Source: Jacaranda mimosifolia (lineage: Eukaryota > Streptophyta > Magnoliopsida > Lamiales > Bignoniaceae). Taken from it: a stretch of 64,000 bases of DNA. Shown piece after piece: positions 11,857 through 23,829 of the stretch (the stretch's first letter is position 1; each line of letters starts with the position of its first letter). The position numbers and the translations under genes were made by a program. The DNA is taken from positions 15,886,501 through 15,950,500 of the forward strand of contig CM032133.1 in the NCBI GenBank assembly GCA_018894105.1, given 5' to 3'. The notes beneath the pieces are model-generated. The model saw only the letters and a list, made by a program, of their open reading frames with translations, searched no databases and was not told where the DNA came from.

Positions 11857-13211
11857 TTAGGCCACCGAATCGAGTAATGTTTCCAAACACCCTGCAAGAG
11901 TTTCCACAGTTTTGCTAAGATCATTTATCTTAGCTTCAAGTCCAGTATCTACTTTACTGACTTTCCCTTGAGCTCGTCTTGGTGTTTTAATCGGAGTGGG
12001 ATGAATAGATTCTTCAAACTCGAAACTAATAGAAAATGGAAGCTTAGATTTGCGAGGGCAAAGCTTAATACTGCTAGGAGTTCTACCAACCCCTTTAAAG
12101 CACCCATCATTCTCAGTGTGCTAAATCCTCATTTTCCTAAAGCTAGTAAGATCCAAGACTTTATGGTCACACTACTCTCAATCTAGGTTTTCGATAAGAA
12201 AATGCCCTCATGTTTAAAGATGTGAATGAGGATCATGGAGTAAGGAAGATTTTTGGCTTGATGGGAGAAGGAATAGACCATGTATTTCAGGATTATGAAG
12301 CCAAGATTAACTGGTTCCTATCTAATAGCCTTAGCTATCACATAAAGATTCATGGAATTAAGATCAATAGAATGACCACCATTTGATACTGGAGATGAAA
12401 AAACAGTTCAACTAACTATTTTGTGAACCAAATGTATTCAATCTTCAGTTTGTTTAAAGTAGCCCCACCAGATAGAGAAAATTGCTTACCACCCTAGAAT
12501 ATTTTGTGATTTGATCATAGGAAATATTAGCTTCAGACAAGTCTCCAAAATTAAAGAACTTAGTTCCAACATCAAGAAGATCAAGTATAAAATTCACTTT
12601 TGATAAAGAAAGTACTATTCTTTTTCCAAACTCGTAAGACTCAATAGAAATGTCATTTTTAGATTCAATAAAAGTAAAGTTTGAATAAAATAACTTCACT
12701 ACATAGAGATAGGATCTTTCATCTAATTTCATAAAATTATCCTACTTTAGTTTGCACACAAGACCAATGGCAGGAGATTTGGGTAATGAATTAAAATCGA
12801 CCACCCTTTCCCTATTTAGATTTTGCCCATAAATTTTTTTACGGAAACAATTTTTGGCCCCAAAAGAATGGAATTTGAGAGAAGAAGGGACCTTACCTAA
12901 GTTTCGATCAGTAATTTCTTCAAGGTTGACTAGAACATATAACTAGGGCTTAACATACCCTCGTTTGAGCTACTTGGTTTTTCAGGAGAACCTATGGAGG
13001 TGTCCTTAGTACCAAGTTCCTCAGTCCCCAAGAACTCATGTTTATCAGAAAAAGATGATTTGTCATCATCAGAGGTTGAGTCATTGAACCATTTGAGTAG
13101 AAGAGGGGCTTTGGATACATTGAGAGGAGCGAGTTCAGAGGAGAAAGGGGGAAGTTTCTTTTTCTTCAAAGTTGAAGGTCTAGTTGACTAGATATTTTCC
13201 CTCTTTGGCAT
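11857..13211 (-). pseudogene. Post-pol ORF of the copia element (plant transposon protein-like, C-terminal coiled coil)
   Basis: Between RNase H and the 3' LTR the - strand encodes a further protein, broken by several stops and frameshifts. It starts MPKRENI (13211), followed by a Ser/Asp/Glu-rich linker with a KKKKLPPF basic patch (about 13160), then a stretch with VVDFNSLP (about 12790), YLYVVKLFYSNFTF (about 12705) and VNFILDLLD (about 12610), later ILKYMVYSFSHQAKNLPY (about 12290), and ends in a heptad-like segment LEAKINDLSKTVETLAGCLE (about 11935-11880). The ordering matches what is usually called putative plant transposon protein (PF20167-like); in SIRE elements an ORF at this position has been called env-like. 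I see no signal peptide or clear membrane span. Function unknown. Confidence 0.6.
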
Positions 13212-13460
13212 TTTTAAGAAAGATTAAAGATTGAAGATGATAAGAAAAATTTTCTTCCGCAGAAGTTTGCAAAGAAGATGAAGACGCGAATGAAAAAATT
13301 TTAATGCGTGAAGAAAGATAATAACTCGTTGTTAAACTTGAGCAGTTATTAATCATAATGGCTGATGATTTTGGCACAAAAATGTTGGTAATGGGGGATG
13401 AAAGATTGAGCATATTAGCATGCGGTTTTCAAGAAGGAATAACTATCAAGTTTAAAAAAG

Positions 13461-13968
13461 TCAACAAATCCCGCCAAAATAAAATTTTGATTTCATTCCT
13501 ATTTTTTCTTTTATGCACACAGATTTCTTTTCTTCCAAAGCTTTGGTAAAAATATCTGCAAGCTGATTCTCAGTGGAAACAAAATCAATTGATATATTAC
13601 CTTTGTTCAAATGATCACACAAGAAATGATGTTTGATCTCAATATGTTTTGTGCTTGAATGAAGAATTAGATATTTAGAGATGCTAGTAGTACTGGAACT
13701 ATCACATAAAATGAGCATACAAGGCACATTAATACCAAAATCATGTAATATGTGTTTCATCCATAATACCTTGGTGCAGCAATTGCCCAAGGCCATGTAT
13801 TTTGCCTCGGTCGTGGATAGTGTAACTACACTTTGCTTTTTACTACACCATGAAACCATGCAATTTTCCAGTAGTTGGCAACCACCAGTAATACTTTTCC
13901 TGTCTATCTTGCAACATAATAATCCACATTAGAATAGCTTATGAAATTAAAAGATTTTAAATGTGGAT
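13461..13968 (-). pseudogene. Copia RNase H relic
   Basis: The - strand ORF (13859-13461) holds TEAKYMALGNCCTKVLWMKH, then KHIEIKHHFLCDHLN and QLADIFTKAL, the standard C-terminal half of Ty1/copia RNase H, which removes the RNA strand after reverse transcription. The N-terminal part (13968-13860) is separated from the RT ORF by a frame break. Confidence 0.9.
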
Positions 13969-13969
13969 A

Positions 13970-14855
13970 TCATAAGCCATAGTTGGATGTTCCCTTAAGA
14001 TATCTCAATATTCTTTTCACAACATTCAACTGGGATTCCTTTGGATCGGACTGGAATCTAGCACATAAACATGTTGAAAACATAATATCTGGACGGCTAG
14101 CAGTTAAATAGAGAAAACAACCAATCATACCTCTATAGACCTTCTCGTCTACATTCTTACCATCCTCATCAAGTTCTAGTCTGGTATTTGTATTCATGGG
14201 AATGGTTGCAGGGTTGCATTCGCTCATTCCAAACTTCTTTAAAAGTTCATTTGTATACTTTTCTTGAGTGAAGAATGTCCCTTTCTGAGTTTGCTTCACT
14301 TGAAGTCCCAAGAAGAAATTGAGCTCTCCTATTAAGCTCATTTCAAATTCCTGCTTCATTTTCACGGCGAACTCTGGACAAAATAGATCATTAGTAGCAC
14401 AAGTCATCAACATAGATTTGAACAATAAGAGAACCATTTTCTTAGTGCTTGGTGAACAAAGTGGTATCTAAGATTCCAATAGAAAAACCATTGTTTATAA
14501 GAAAGTTGCTCAACCAAGCATACCAAGCCCTAAGGGCTTGATTTAGTACATATAAAGCCTTTATTAGTTTAAAAAAATGATGAGGAAAATTTTGACTTTC
14601 GAAATCGGGAGGTTGCTCTACATAAACTTCTTCTTTTATGAATCTATTTGGAAAAATACTTTTTAGATCCATATGATATAGCATAAACTTTTTATGAGAT
14701 GTAAAGGTAAGAAGCATTCTAATTGATTCTAACCTTGCAGCTAGAGCAAACGTTTCATCATAGTCAATGCCCTCTTGCTGACTGTAGCTTTTTGCTATTA
14801 GTCTGACTTTATTCCTGGTAACTTTACTAGTTTCATCTAGCTTATTTCTAAACAC
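13970..14855 (-). pseudogene. Copia reverse transcriptase relic
   Basis: 14855-14442 encodes the N-terminal half (VTRNKVRLIAKSYSQQEGID, DETFALAARLESIRMLL, YVEQPPDFE). 14437-13970 encodes the C-terminal half (LIGELNFFLGLQVKQT, PDIMFSTCLCARFQSDP, RILRYLKGTSNYGL). The catalytic YVDD is still spelled at about 14403-14414, but directly after it the frame is lost: only about 4 nt stand where the family usually has four codons before ATND. The enzyme would synthesise element DNA from RNA; this copy cannot make it. Confidence 0.92.
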
Positions 14856-14924
14856 CCACTTGGTACCAACGGATGGATGGTCTAATGGTCATTCTATCAA
14901 GTTCTAGACTACATTCTTTTCAAA

Positions 14925-16420
14925 CTAAGCATGTTCTTCCTTTATTGCTTCAATCCAGAATAGATCTTTTAGTGCCTCTTTGATATCCTCAGGTTCAATC
15001 ATTGAAATGAGGGCACAGTTGGATTCATCTGGTAGAACTTTTATGGTTTTGAATCTTGTAGTTATTCCAGCTTGTGGATTTCTAATGATTTTGTCAATAG
15101 AGTAACTGGAAGCATGTTTGAACATTCTGGTTCTTTGTTCATCCCTTTCTACTAACTCGTTGGAATCAGGTTCGTCAGTGGGATTCATTTCCTCAAATTA
15201 TTTTGGTTTCTCTTGATTTGATGTCAATGGATCAGGGTCCGAAAGCTTGATTGGTTCTTTGAATCCTGTAACTTCTTTGCTCAAAGTTTCCTTGGCATAA
15301 GATAGGTTAGTTTCATCAAACAAAACACGCATGGATCCTTGAACAGTTCTTTTCCTTTTGTTAAAAATGCAATAGGCTTTACTTTGTATTGAGTAACCAA
15401 CAAAGACAGTTTCATCAACTTTGGAATCAAACTTTGTCAAATAATCTATATCATTAAGAATGTAACATTTGCAACCAAAACACGAAAATAGAAAATATTT
15501 GGAACTTTATCGTGCCACAATTCATATGGGGTTTTTCTCAAAAGTTGTCTTCAGAAGACACGATTTGACATATAACAAGCCGTATTTACAGCTTCTCCCC
15601 AAAAGGATTTTGGAAGATCATATTCATTAAGCATAGTTCTAGCCACTTCTTGCAAAATTCAATTTTTCCTTTCAACTATCCCATTTTGTTGGGGAGTCTT
15701 AGGAGCAGAGAAATCATTAATGTAACCATGTTCTTCACAAAACATAGTAAAATTCATTTCATCAAACTCAATTCCATGGTTACTTCGAATTTTCATAATG
15801 AAATAACACTTTTTTCATTTTGAAGCCTTTTAGTGAGTGGAATGAAAGCATTTAGAGCATCATTTTTATAAGCAAGGAATAGACCTCACGTAAAACAAGT
15901 ATAATCATCTACTATGACAAACACATATCTTTTACCTACAAGGAAAATAGTTTTCATGGGTTTAAATAGGTCAATGTGTAAAAGTTCTAGTGGCCTGGAA
16001 GTTATGACCTCATTCTTTGGTTTGAATGATGTTCGGATTTGCTTCCTCTTTTAGCATGCATCACATATCCTATCTTTGGATAAGTTTAACTTGGGTACTC
16101 CTTTGACAAGATCTTTCTTTGTGAGATGAGATATAAGTTCCATGTTTACGTGGCCCATTCTTCTATGCTATTTCCAACATTCTTCATCTAAAACAGTTAA
16201 ACACTCCACATTTTGATAGGTTAAATCATTAAGGATTATAAAATAAACATTTCCATTCCTAGTAGCAGTAAAAACCAGTTTCTCATTTTCCTTAATAACA
16301 CAGTGAGAAGGATGGAATTTAACCTGATAACCTTGATCGCACAGTTGACTGATACTAAGCAAGTTATACTTAAGACCTTGAACAAGCCATATGTTATTAG
16401 CGGAAGTACCAGTCTACTTA
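14925..16420 (-). pseudogene. Copia integrase and GAG-pre-integrase relic
   Basis: Read on -, 16362-16168 gives LSISQLCDQGYQVKFHPSHC and the GAG-pre-integrase segment, continuing to MGHVNMELISHL (about 16150) and the core with LLHIDLFKPMKT (first Asp, about 15980), VERKN..ILQEVARTML (about 15670) and FWGEAVNTACYMSNR (about 15590). 15440-15198 is the C-terminal domain (ETVFVGYSIQSKAYCIFNKR) and 15188-14925 the linker to RT (EPDSNELVERDEQRT, DLFWIEAIKEE). Several in-frame stops and frame changes make it dead. Confidence 0.88.
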
Positions 16421-16479
16421 CCAATAGTACCTTTGTCTATATGCGTCTTCTGTGTTGTCTGTATAGAAAACATTTCTTA

Positions 16480-18265
16480 TAGAACAATCATTAAGCTTAA
16501 GAAACATGGATGCATCCCCCATCATATGCCTGGAACATTTGCCATCCAAGTACCACTTCTATTTTCGGTAATGTTCCTTGGCATGAACATGTAAGAAATC
16601 AGTTTGTTTTAGGTCCCCAAACTATATTGAGTCCTTCATGGTTAGTAGTTGATAATTTTCTCACCCAAACAAACTTAGTGCCAATAAGTTTCTCAATCAG
16701 ACATCTATAATTAACATGACCAGATCTACCATAAGTAAAGTAGGTTTTTCGAACTAGTTTGAAATTCATTCTAGAATTTGTTGAAACCAATTTAGTTTTT
16801 CTCTAATTCATGTGGTTTTTGAATTTCCGACCCTTCTTAACATTATGTCTAGGTAGAACATGCATATGTGTGTGTTTGACACTTGTGGAACATTCACCTA
16901 GATCATCTTCAACATGCAAGCATTCTTCAACAATCATTTTTCCTTTTTTTCAACTTGTTTCTTCAAGAAATTATTCTCTTTAGTGAGCTAATAATTCATT
17001 TTCTTTTTGCCTTCAGCATCAAGGGTCTCTTTCTGTATTTCAAATTTATCTATATGAGCCCTATCTAATTTTTCCTGTAAATAATCCACTTTTTTTTTTT
17101 GCAAAGCTTTATTTTTATCAACAAGCATTTTGACATGAATTTCATAAAGCTTAAGCAATTTTTGCACATCCTCATCAAGGTCAATTTCATAACTAGAATC
17201 ATAATCAGAACATGAAGAATACTTACTTGATTTACCATGAAGCAGTTCTCTTCATTGTCAAATTGTTCACTATCAGATTCATCACATGTGGTTGCTATCA
17301 CCTTAGCTTTGGCTTGTTTTGCATATTTCTTCAATTCGGGACAATCTAGTTTTCTGCGTTCGATTTCATTACATTCGTAGCAACGAGGCGGCCGGTATTT
17401 GGAGTTTTCAGACTGGTTCTTTTCTATTTGATATGTTGTTTTAAAATTTTCTTTTGAAGTTTGTCAGTTACTTTAATCTTCGGGAAATCAGAACAACTTC
17501 ATCCTCAACATAGTCCTCATCAAGATCTTCTTGAAGTTCTGAGTTGGAATCATGATCGGTATTAAAATCAATGTTCTTTTTTACCTTTGTTTCGAAGCCT
17601 TCATCTTTGTTTAGCAGCATCATCTCATAGGATATGAGAGATCTAATCAGTTCACCTATGGTCATTTTGCTAAGATCACGAGCTTCCTAAATAGCAGTAA
17701 CTTTTGGTGTCTATTCCTTTGGAAGCGATCTAAGAATCTTCTAGACTTGATTATCCTTATTTATAGTTCTACCGAGTGCAAACATAGGATTTATAATTTC
17801 CATGAAATGCGTATACATTTGACATATGGTCTCATGAGGTTTCATCTGGAACATTTCATACTTGTGAATGAGAAAATCAATCATCTCTTATCGAACCTGA
17901 CCAGTACCTTCGTGGGTTACTTGCAACATTTTCCATATTTGCTTTGTTGTAGCACATGTACTAACTCGGTTGTACTCTTTTTTAGTGAGAGTGCATGACA
18001 GAATGTTTTTGGCCTTCACATTCATTGAGATGCCCTTTTTATCATCATTGGTAAATTCACATCACTCTTTTGGAACCATCTGTCCATCAACTAATTTTGT
18101 TGGAGCTTTCGGCCCTTCACTAACCATGTCCCGTAAATCAAAATCCAGGGTAATTATGTATTCTTGCATCTGGTTTTTTGATGTGGCATAGCTGAAACCA
18201 TAAAATAGTGGAGGCCAATTGTACGATTACCCTTCTGCAAAGACATTAAGAGTGTTAGTGGCCAT
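16480..18265 (-). pseudogene. Copia gag relic (start, zinc knuckle, protease linker)
   Basis: The gag ATG is at 18265 on the - strand (MATNTLNVFAEG, then an in-frame stop at codon 13). The capsid region continues with WPPLFYGFSYA, KLVDGQMVPKE, LSCTLTKKEYNRVSTCATT and, at 17665-17468, MTIGELIRSLISYEMMLLNK. A zinc knuckle (CYECNEIERRKLDCPE; one His of CCHC apparently changed) lies at about 17390-17340, followed by the acidic CDESDSEQFDNEE segment (about 17280). A second knuckle-like GRSGHVNYRC is at about 16725. Gag would form the virus-like particle. Many stops. Confidence 0.85.
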
Positions 18266-18310
18266 ATGATCTTTTACTCTGGTAGTTACACCAAAATATA
18301 GAGAACCAAT

Positions 18311-18322
18311 GCTCTAATGCCA
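18311..18322 (-). other. Primer-binding site of the copia element (initiator tRNA-Met type)
   Basis: On the - strand, 2 nt after the LTR, TGGCATTAGAGC matches the plant iMet PBS consensus TGGTATCAGAGC at 10 of 12 positions. Confidence 0.85.
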
Positions 18323-18324
18323 AT

Positions 18325-19578
18325 TGGGAGTGATTATATGCCTAAAAGGGGGTGAGGCTAAAAGAGTTTTAATGCGGCGGAAGTTTATCACTCAAAATGC
18401 TTTATAGCCTTTCTAGAATTTGTATGTATCAGTTAAGATACAAGTCAGCCAGTGATAAATAAAGTAGTAAAATAGAAGTAAAATGACACTGAAATTTTTA
18501 GAGGTTCAGCAAGCCTATGTCCTCTACCTAAATTTTACTTAGAATTTTAAACCTATCAAATTAATTAAGAATATAAGAATATTTTACAATTGAGAATAGT
18601 AATTTGATAGAATGAAAGTTAAGGAGCACAAACATCCTAGCAGGGGTGAAAAAATAGCTTTTTGCAAAGAGCTACATCGAAATCCCAAATAGGATAAGAT
18701 AAATTCTAATGCACTGTGAAACCAGCCACTTATGAACAAGTCTAGGGTAACTTCTGCTAGATTCACTTGCACAACCTCTGTGGACTGATGCACAAGTTGC
18801 TTCCACTCCGTACGGTAAGCTCTAATATCTTCTTCCAGACCGAAACCAAGAATACTGCAGAAGATTCCAAACAGTACTGCCATACTAGTTTCTTCAGCTA
18901 GAGGTCCTTAGAGCAACCAAGCGCCTGATTTGTTCTCCTCACAAGGTCCCTCAAGAGCAGATATGACTCCCATCCCTCTTCAGCACTAGGTCCTTTGAGA
19001 CCCAAACCGTCTTATTCTAGTCTCCCCTAAGGTCTATCAAAGGCAAGTTCTACTTGACCTTCTTCACCACAAGGTCCCTCAGAAACACACATAGAGCAAG
19101 GAATTAGCAACAATTAAGCACAAAACGTGTATGAGAGTATCGCACAACGTCTCAAGACACTTCACAGAGTTCTCTCTAGACTTGGTGATTCAACCTTTTT
19201 AATTGTTGCATAGTTTCACTTTTATATGCTTATGTCCAACGTCTATAAATTCTCATTAAAGCAAGAATCCATTGGAACTAAATAAAGGAACAAGTTATCT
19301 TTGGTAATCCTGCATTTACTCCATAAATAGCAGATGAATCGGTGATCTCAGCATGATGTGATTTATTTCCTAAGTTATAAAGATGCTAATGCAAACTAAA
19401 ATCTTTAAGAGACCTTTTGTTTATGGAAAGTAAATCCCAACGCATGACAAGTTCTAGCAAATATCGTGTAAACAGATTCCAGCGGATGATATGGAAAGTC
19501 ATTCATGCTTTCAGCCCATAATCATAGGAAAGTAATTTTGTCATAATCAAAATATAAAAAATCATCAAAGGGTTAACA
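18325..19578 (-). repeat. 5' LTR of the copia element
   Basis: 1254 bp, homologous over its length to 10071-11372. A TATAAAAG TATA box on the - strand at 19229-19236 would start the element transcript. Right target duplication TACTC at 19579-19583. Confidence 0.93.
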
Positions 19579-19777
19579 TACTCAAAGATAATGTCGGGAT
19601 TTTAGGAACATATGGATTAGCTTAATCTAGCTAGAGGGCAAGGGTAATAGTTAGAAAAATATGGAAATGGAACAGTCACATGATTCAGTTACTGTAAAAA
19701 ATAAATACTTGTAAAAATTTTCAGGAAAAGGGCGATGAATCTCTTTTCATAAAATGCCCATCTTTTACTTATTTTGT

Positions 19778-20638
19778 TAGGAGTGGTAATTTTCGACACG
19801 ATACTATACGATGACACGATATGATCGACACGATATTATTATGTTTGGGTTGGGGGTTATTAGGTTGGGTTGATATCAAGTCGACACAATATGCAACACG
19901 AAAATTTTGGGTTGATTAGAGTTGGGTTTCGGGTTACCCAATAAACATGATAATTTTATAGGGTAACCCGCCAATCTAATACAATCCAATACAACCCACT
20001 CAACCCGATCCTAATTTTTAAGAAAGGAAAAAAAGCATATATATATGCATATTTTTTATGAATTAATACTTTTGTATACTTATTCTTTGGACCAGACCTC
20101 AATTGCAAAAGGAGCGGCAATAAAGAGATATGGTTGAAAATAAAAGCTAGAATATGCTATGCTTTTAGCATTTCTAATTAATGACTTGCTGTTAGTTTTA
20201 AACAATTTAGTTTTGAATTATTTTGTAATGAGCTAAATATCACTATTATTGGTGTTGTATAGAAAATTACATGAAGTCCAATTATCAAATCGCTTCACGA
20301 CACAAAACATGGACTATCGGAGTATAAGGTTGACATTTCTCTAAATTTCAGGATAAGTTGATTTTTCCCAAAATCTTAGTAAGAATTGATTCTTTTATTA
20401 AAATTTTAAATTAAATATAAAATATTTTAGTTTTTTGAGATGAATTATTAATAAAAAATAATCACAATTTGAAATGGATTAGGTTCGAGTTGATACGAAA
20501 ATTTTCAGATTGAATTTGGATTAACACTTATTGAGTTGAGTATTTTTCGAATTACGTTCAAATTGAGCAAAAATTTATAATATTCCCATATTAACCTGAC
20601 ACGAAACAGCCAAACACAATACAATTGCCCCACCCCTA
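19778..20638. mobile_element. Non-autonomous hAT-type element (861 bp)
   Basis: An exact 8-bp duplication TATTTTGT flanks the element (19770-19777 and 20639-20646). The ends are TAGGAGTGG and CCACCCCTA, inverted copies with one mismatch, and the subterminal regions are rich in GACACGA and GGGTTGGGTT/AACCCAACCC-like words. Length of duplication and ends fit hAT. No transposase is encoded. Confidence 0.9.
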
Positions 20639-20646
20639 TATTTTGT

Positions 20647-22090
20647 GTGAGTTCTTTTAGTTGTTGGTTGTTATATTCTGCCGTGGTGCATTGGTTGCAT
20701 CAACAATTAATTGTTCAAATTTCTCCAGTCATTCAGGATGTTTCTTATTGTGGCCATGTCCTAAATTAGGTTAAATAATATTGCAATTAATAGTACAGAA
20801 TTTTAACATAACATAATGCGAAACACACCAATTTTCATAAAGAACCAAACGAAAAATTCATATCTTTCAAACACAATTAGAAGTGCAGAGTATCTAGAAC
20901 TGTCTAAAACTTTGTTGCAGGCAACAAACACTATAGATCTTCTTTTCTGAATTCTCACAAAAATTTTCAATATTTATTATTCACTGGATCAAAAGTTATG
21001 AAATATATATATATATATATATATATTTTCTAAAATACTTTTTAATTGCTCAGAAAAAAGTTCTGATTAAAAATAATTTTTCATTCCAGAAAGGCAGTCA
21101 AGCAACCTCACAAGCCCGCCCGTTGCGGCTTGGCCAAAACGAGGACCATTCTGCGTTTTTATGAACTTTACACGAATATAAGTTTCATATTATGAAATAT
21201 CGTGCACGAAAAATAACTTATCTTCAAAAATTTCTAGGCTTGATAAAGAAAAATTTATTTCTACCAACATACTTTATTATAATTCACAAAAAATTTAGAA
21301 GTTACTGTACATTACATAAGCATGTTGCGGTAAAATTTTGACAGGATGGAAAACACTACACGTAAAATTACCATTTTTGTTTTACCAAGAAAAATAAATT
21401 GAGTTTCCCATGCATAGGAGCATGTGACCATTTTCTTTTTCTTTTCTTTTTTTTTTTTTTTGGGGTACCAATCTGATACCGATGAAGAAATAAATTGCGG
21501 AATTTGACCAAGACTACAGACTTTAGATTCGAATATTGAGAGGCGGATTGTTTGTATTCCAGAATAATATTTTCTTATTTTATATTATTTTAAAAATAAA
21601 AAATGTCATTATTTGTACCGTTTTTAATGAAAATACTATCTTTTTCATTTTCATACATATAAAAAACTTATAATACCTACTAACTTAAAAATAATTAAAA
21701 TCGACTAACTAATTAAATATTATTTTTTTTATCATTCCAAGACAATGGAACACACATAAAATTTAATACTAACCACCAACTTATTAAATAATTATTTTTT
21801 TTTCTTTTTTCTCAAGACAATGGGACTAACAATCAATTAAATAATAATGATTAATACTACTGTATTAAAATATTATTTCAATCCACCTTTTTCAAAATTT
21901 TCACAATTCTTATCCAATTACATTTTTATTTTCACACGTAGAGTAATGATAAAATGAAAACACATTCTAAAATGATAAAAATAGAAAAGAAGAATAAAAA
22001 TATAACCAATCCAGGCCTTAAGCTCTTTCGCTAACCTTTTTTAGGTGTACTTTTGCTCCTGGAATATGAAATTGCACACAAATGAGGCAA

Positions 22091-22143
<53 letters not shown>

Positions 22144-22650
22144 ATGGAATTTGTAGTTTTGGCACACTCTATATGTGTGCTAAAATTTTTACAATATGAA
22201 AATTCATTTTCACTTTTTATATAATACTATAATTTTTAATAATTTTAATATACTGAATTTTTAGAATAAATCAAAATAAAAAATAAAAGAACGTAAATAA
22301 TTGAAGAAAAATAAATAATTGGAAAAGAAAAACAATTAGAAAGAGAAGGGAGAAAAGAAGAACCGCCTTGCAAGTGTTTTTTTAAAATGGGGTTATTTTG
22401 TCAACTTAGTTGAAAAATACTATTAAGATGTTGGTACTTTATACATAGTGTAGATGAAGATGTCTGATATGATGTATTCAATAACCTCCGAGGTTATTGG
22501 AGTTATTTAAGAGTGAAGTGTGAGAAATAGTTATTCCAATTCAAATTAAAAAAATCACTCCCTTCAATTTCTTACTTACCCACTCACTGAATGAGTTAGC
22601 AAGAAGGCCGAGTTAGCCACAAAGATGACCTATTTTCCAATCATTAATTG
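20647..22650. other. Intergenic DNA with microsatellites, no gene seen
   Basis: AT-rich. Contains (AT)n at 21003-21026, a poly-T near 21449-21461 and (CT)n followed by (AT)n at 22094-22140. No ORF with recognisable content. Confidence 0.6.
22094..22140. repeat. (CT)n-(AT)n compound microsatellite
   Basis: About 14 CT units followed by about 9 AT units. Confidence 0.95.
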
Positions 22651-23794
22651 GGGTTTTCTAAGATTTCGTGACTATGGTTCTGACTTATCATCACGTATCT
22701 ATTTTTTAGCTGTTCATATTAATTTGATTTAATCATCACCTTCGAACCATCATAAAAAAACATGGTTCTAGCATGATTCTTTCATGGAATCATCTTTTTT
22801 TAATATTAAATTATGAAAAATAAAATAAAAATTATTATCTTTCTGATACTAAATTATCATATTAACCTTATTAATTTTGAAAAATTAAAAACCCATCTTT
22901 TCTTTATATTAAACCCTAATTCAATAAGAATTCAACCACAAGAAATAAATCCTAACAAACGAATTCAACAGAAGAAAATTAACTTTAAAGGAAAACAATC
23001 CTAATTAATTGCAATAGAAAATAGAATTCAATAAGAAAACAATTTAGATAAGAAATTCTAATGAATAAAATATCTACAATTCCGTGAATCCTACTCTTAT
23101 CTAACTCCTTGCTGTTCTCCATTCGTTGTTTATTTTTTGTGGTTTGGTGGGTTAGACATGACTTTAACAATTTTCAAAACCTGCAACCACACCCAGTGGC
23201 CAGTGCACCCTGTGCAAGTTTTCTTTCTCTCATTTACCAACTCTTATTAAGCCTGAACATTATTAATTACTCACCAGTGCAGCTAACATTACATAAGGAA
23301 TTCCAACATAATTGAATGTTCTCAACTATTATATATGATTTTATCTTGCTTATGATCAACACCCAATGAAAACCAAATAGATTAAGAAAGCAATAGCAAC
23401 TTTATTACCCAATACTTGATATTAGGTGCAATAATCACAACTTTGTTATTGGCCCAATAACAATGTTTAATTTTCTTTTGTTGAATTCGTTTGTTTGTGT
23501 TTATTTATTATGGTTGAATTTTGATTGAATTAGGATTTAACATAAAGAAAAGATGGGTTTTTAATTTCTTAAAATTAATAAGGTTAATTTGGTAATTTAG
23601 TATTAGAAAGATAATAATTTTTATTTTATTTTTTATAATTTAATATTAAAAGAAGATAATTCCATAAAAGAACTATGGTAGAACCATGGTTCTTTACTTT
23701 ATGATGGTTCAAAGATGAAGATTAAATCAAATTAATATAAACGGCCAAAAAGTAGGTGTGTGATGATAAGTTAGAACCATAAATACCAAACTCT

Positions 23795-23800
<6 letters not shown>
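22651..23800. mobile_element. Large imperfect inverted repeat (two ~330-bp arms, ~480-bp spacer)
   Basis: The arm 22651-22985 is the reverse complement of 23466-23800 over about 330 bp, with scattered substitutions and small indels. Matching landmarks include GGTTCTGACTTATCATCAC / GTGATGATAAGTTAGAACC and AAAAACCCATCTTTTCTTTA / TAAAGAAAAGATGGGTTTTT. The spacer has no gene. Long arms suggest a MULE- or foldback-type non-autonomous element, but I could not identify a target duplication. If transcribed it would form a long hairpin RNA. It ends about 730 bp upstream of the SAL1-type start codon. Confidence 0.85.

Positions 23801-23826
<26 letters not shown>
23796..23826. repeat. (AG)n microsatellite
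   Basis: About 15 AG units abutting the outer edge of the inverted repeat. Confidence 0.95.

Positions 23827-23829
<3 letters not shown>

Larger units (their letters stand above)
10071..19578 (-). mobile_element. Full-length Ty1/copia retrotransposon, SIRE/Maximus-like (9.5 kb, defective)
   Basis: Two LTRs (10071-11372 and 18325-19578) bound the element, both running TG...CA. The 5-bp target duplication TACTC is present at 10066-10070 and 19579-19583. On the - strand the order is 5' LTR, PBS, gag, protease/integrase, RT, RNase H, an additional post-pol ORF, PPT, 3' LTR. Domain order with integrase before RT defines Ty1/copia; the total size, 1.3-kb LTRs and extra ORF after RNase H suggest the SIRE lineage. 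All coding parts carry stops or frameshifts and the LTRs differ visibly (including a deletion of roughly 45 bp in the right copy), so the insertion is old and inactive. Confidence 0.93.

Noticed and set aside
13681..13932. 83-codon ORF on + in the copia element
   Set aside because: Antisense shadow of RNase H.
18307..18324. tRNA-Met-like sequence
   Set aside because: Only the 3'-end complement is present, next to an LTR; it is a primer-binding site, not a tRNA gene.
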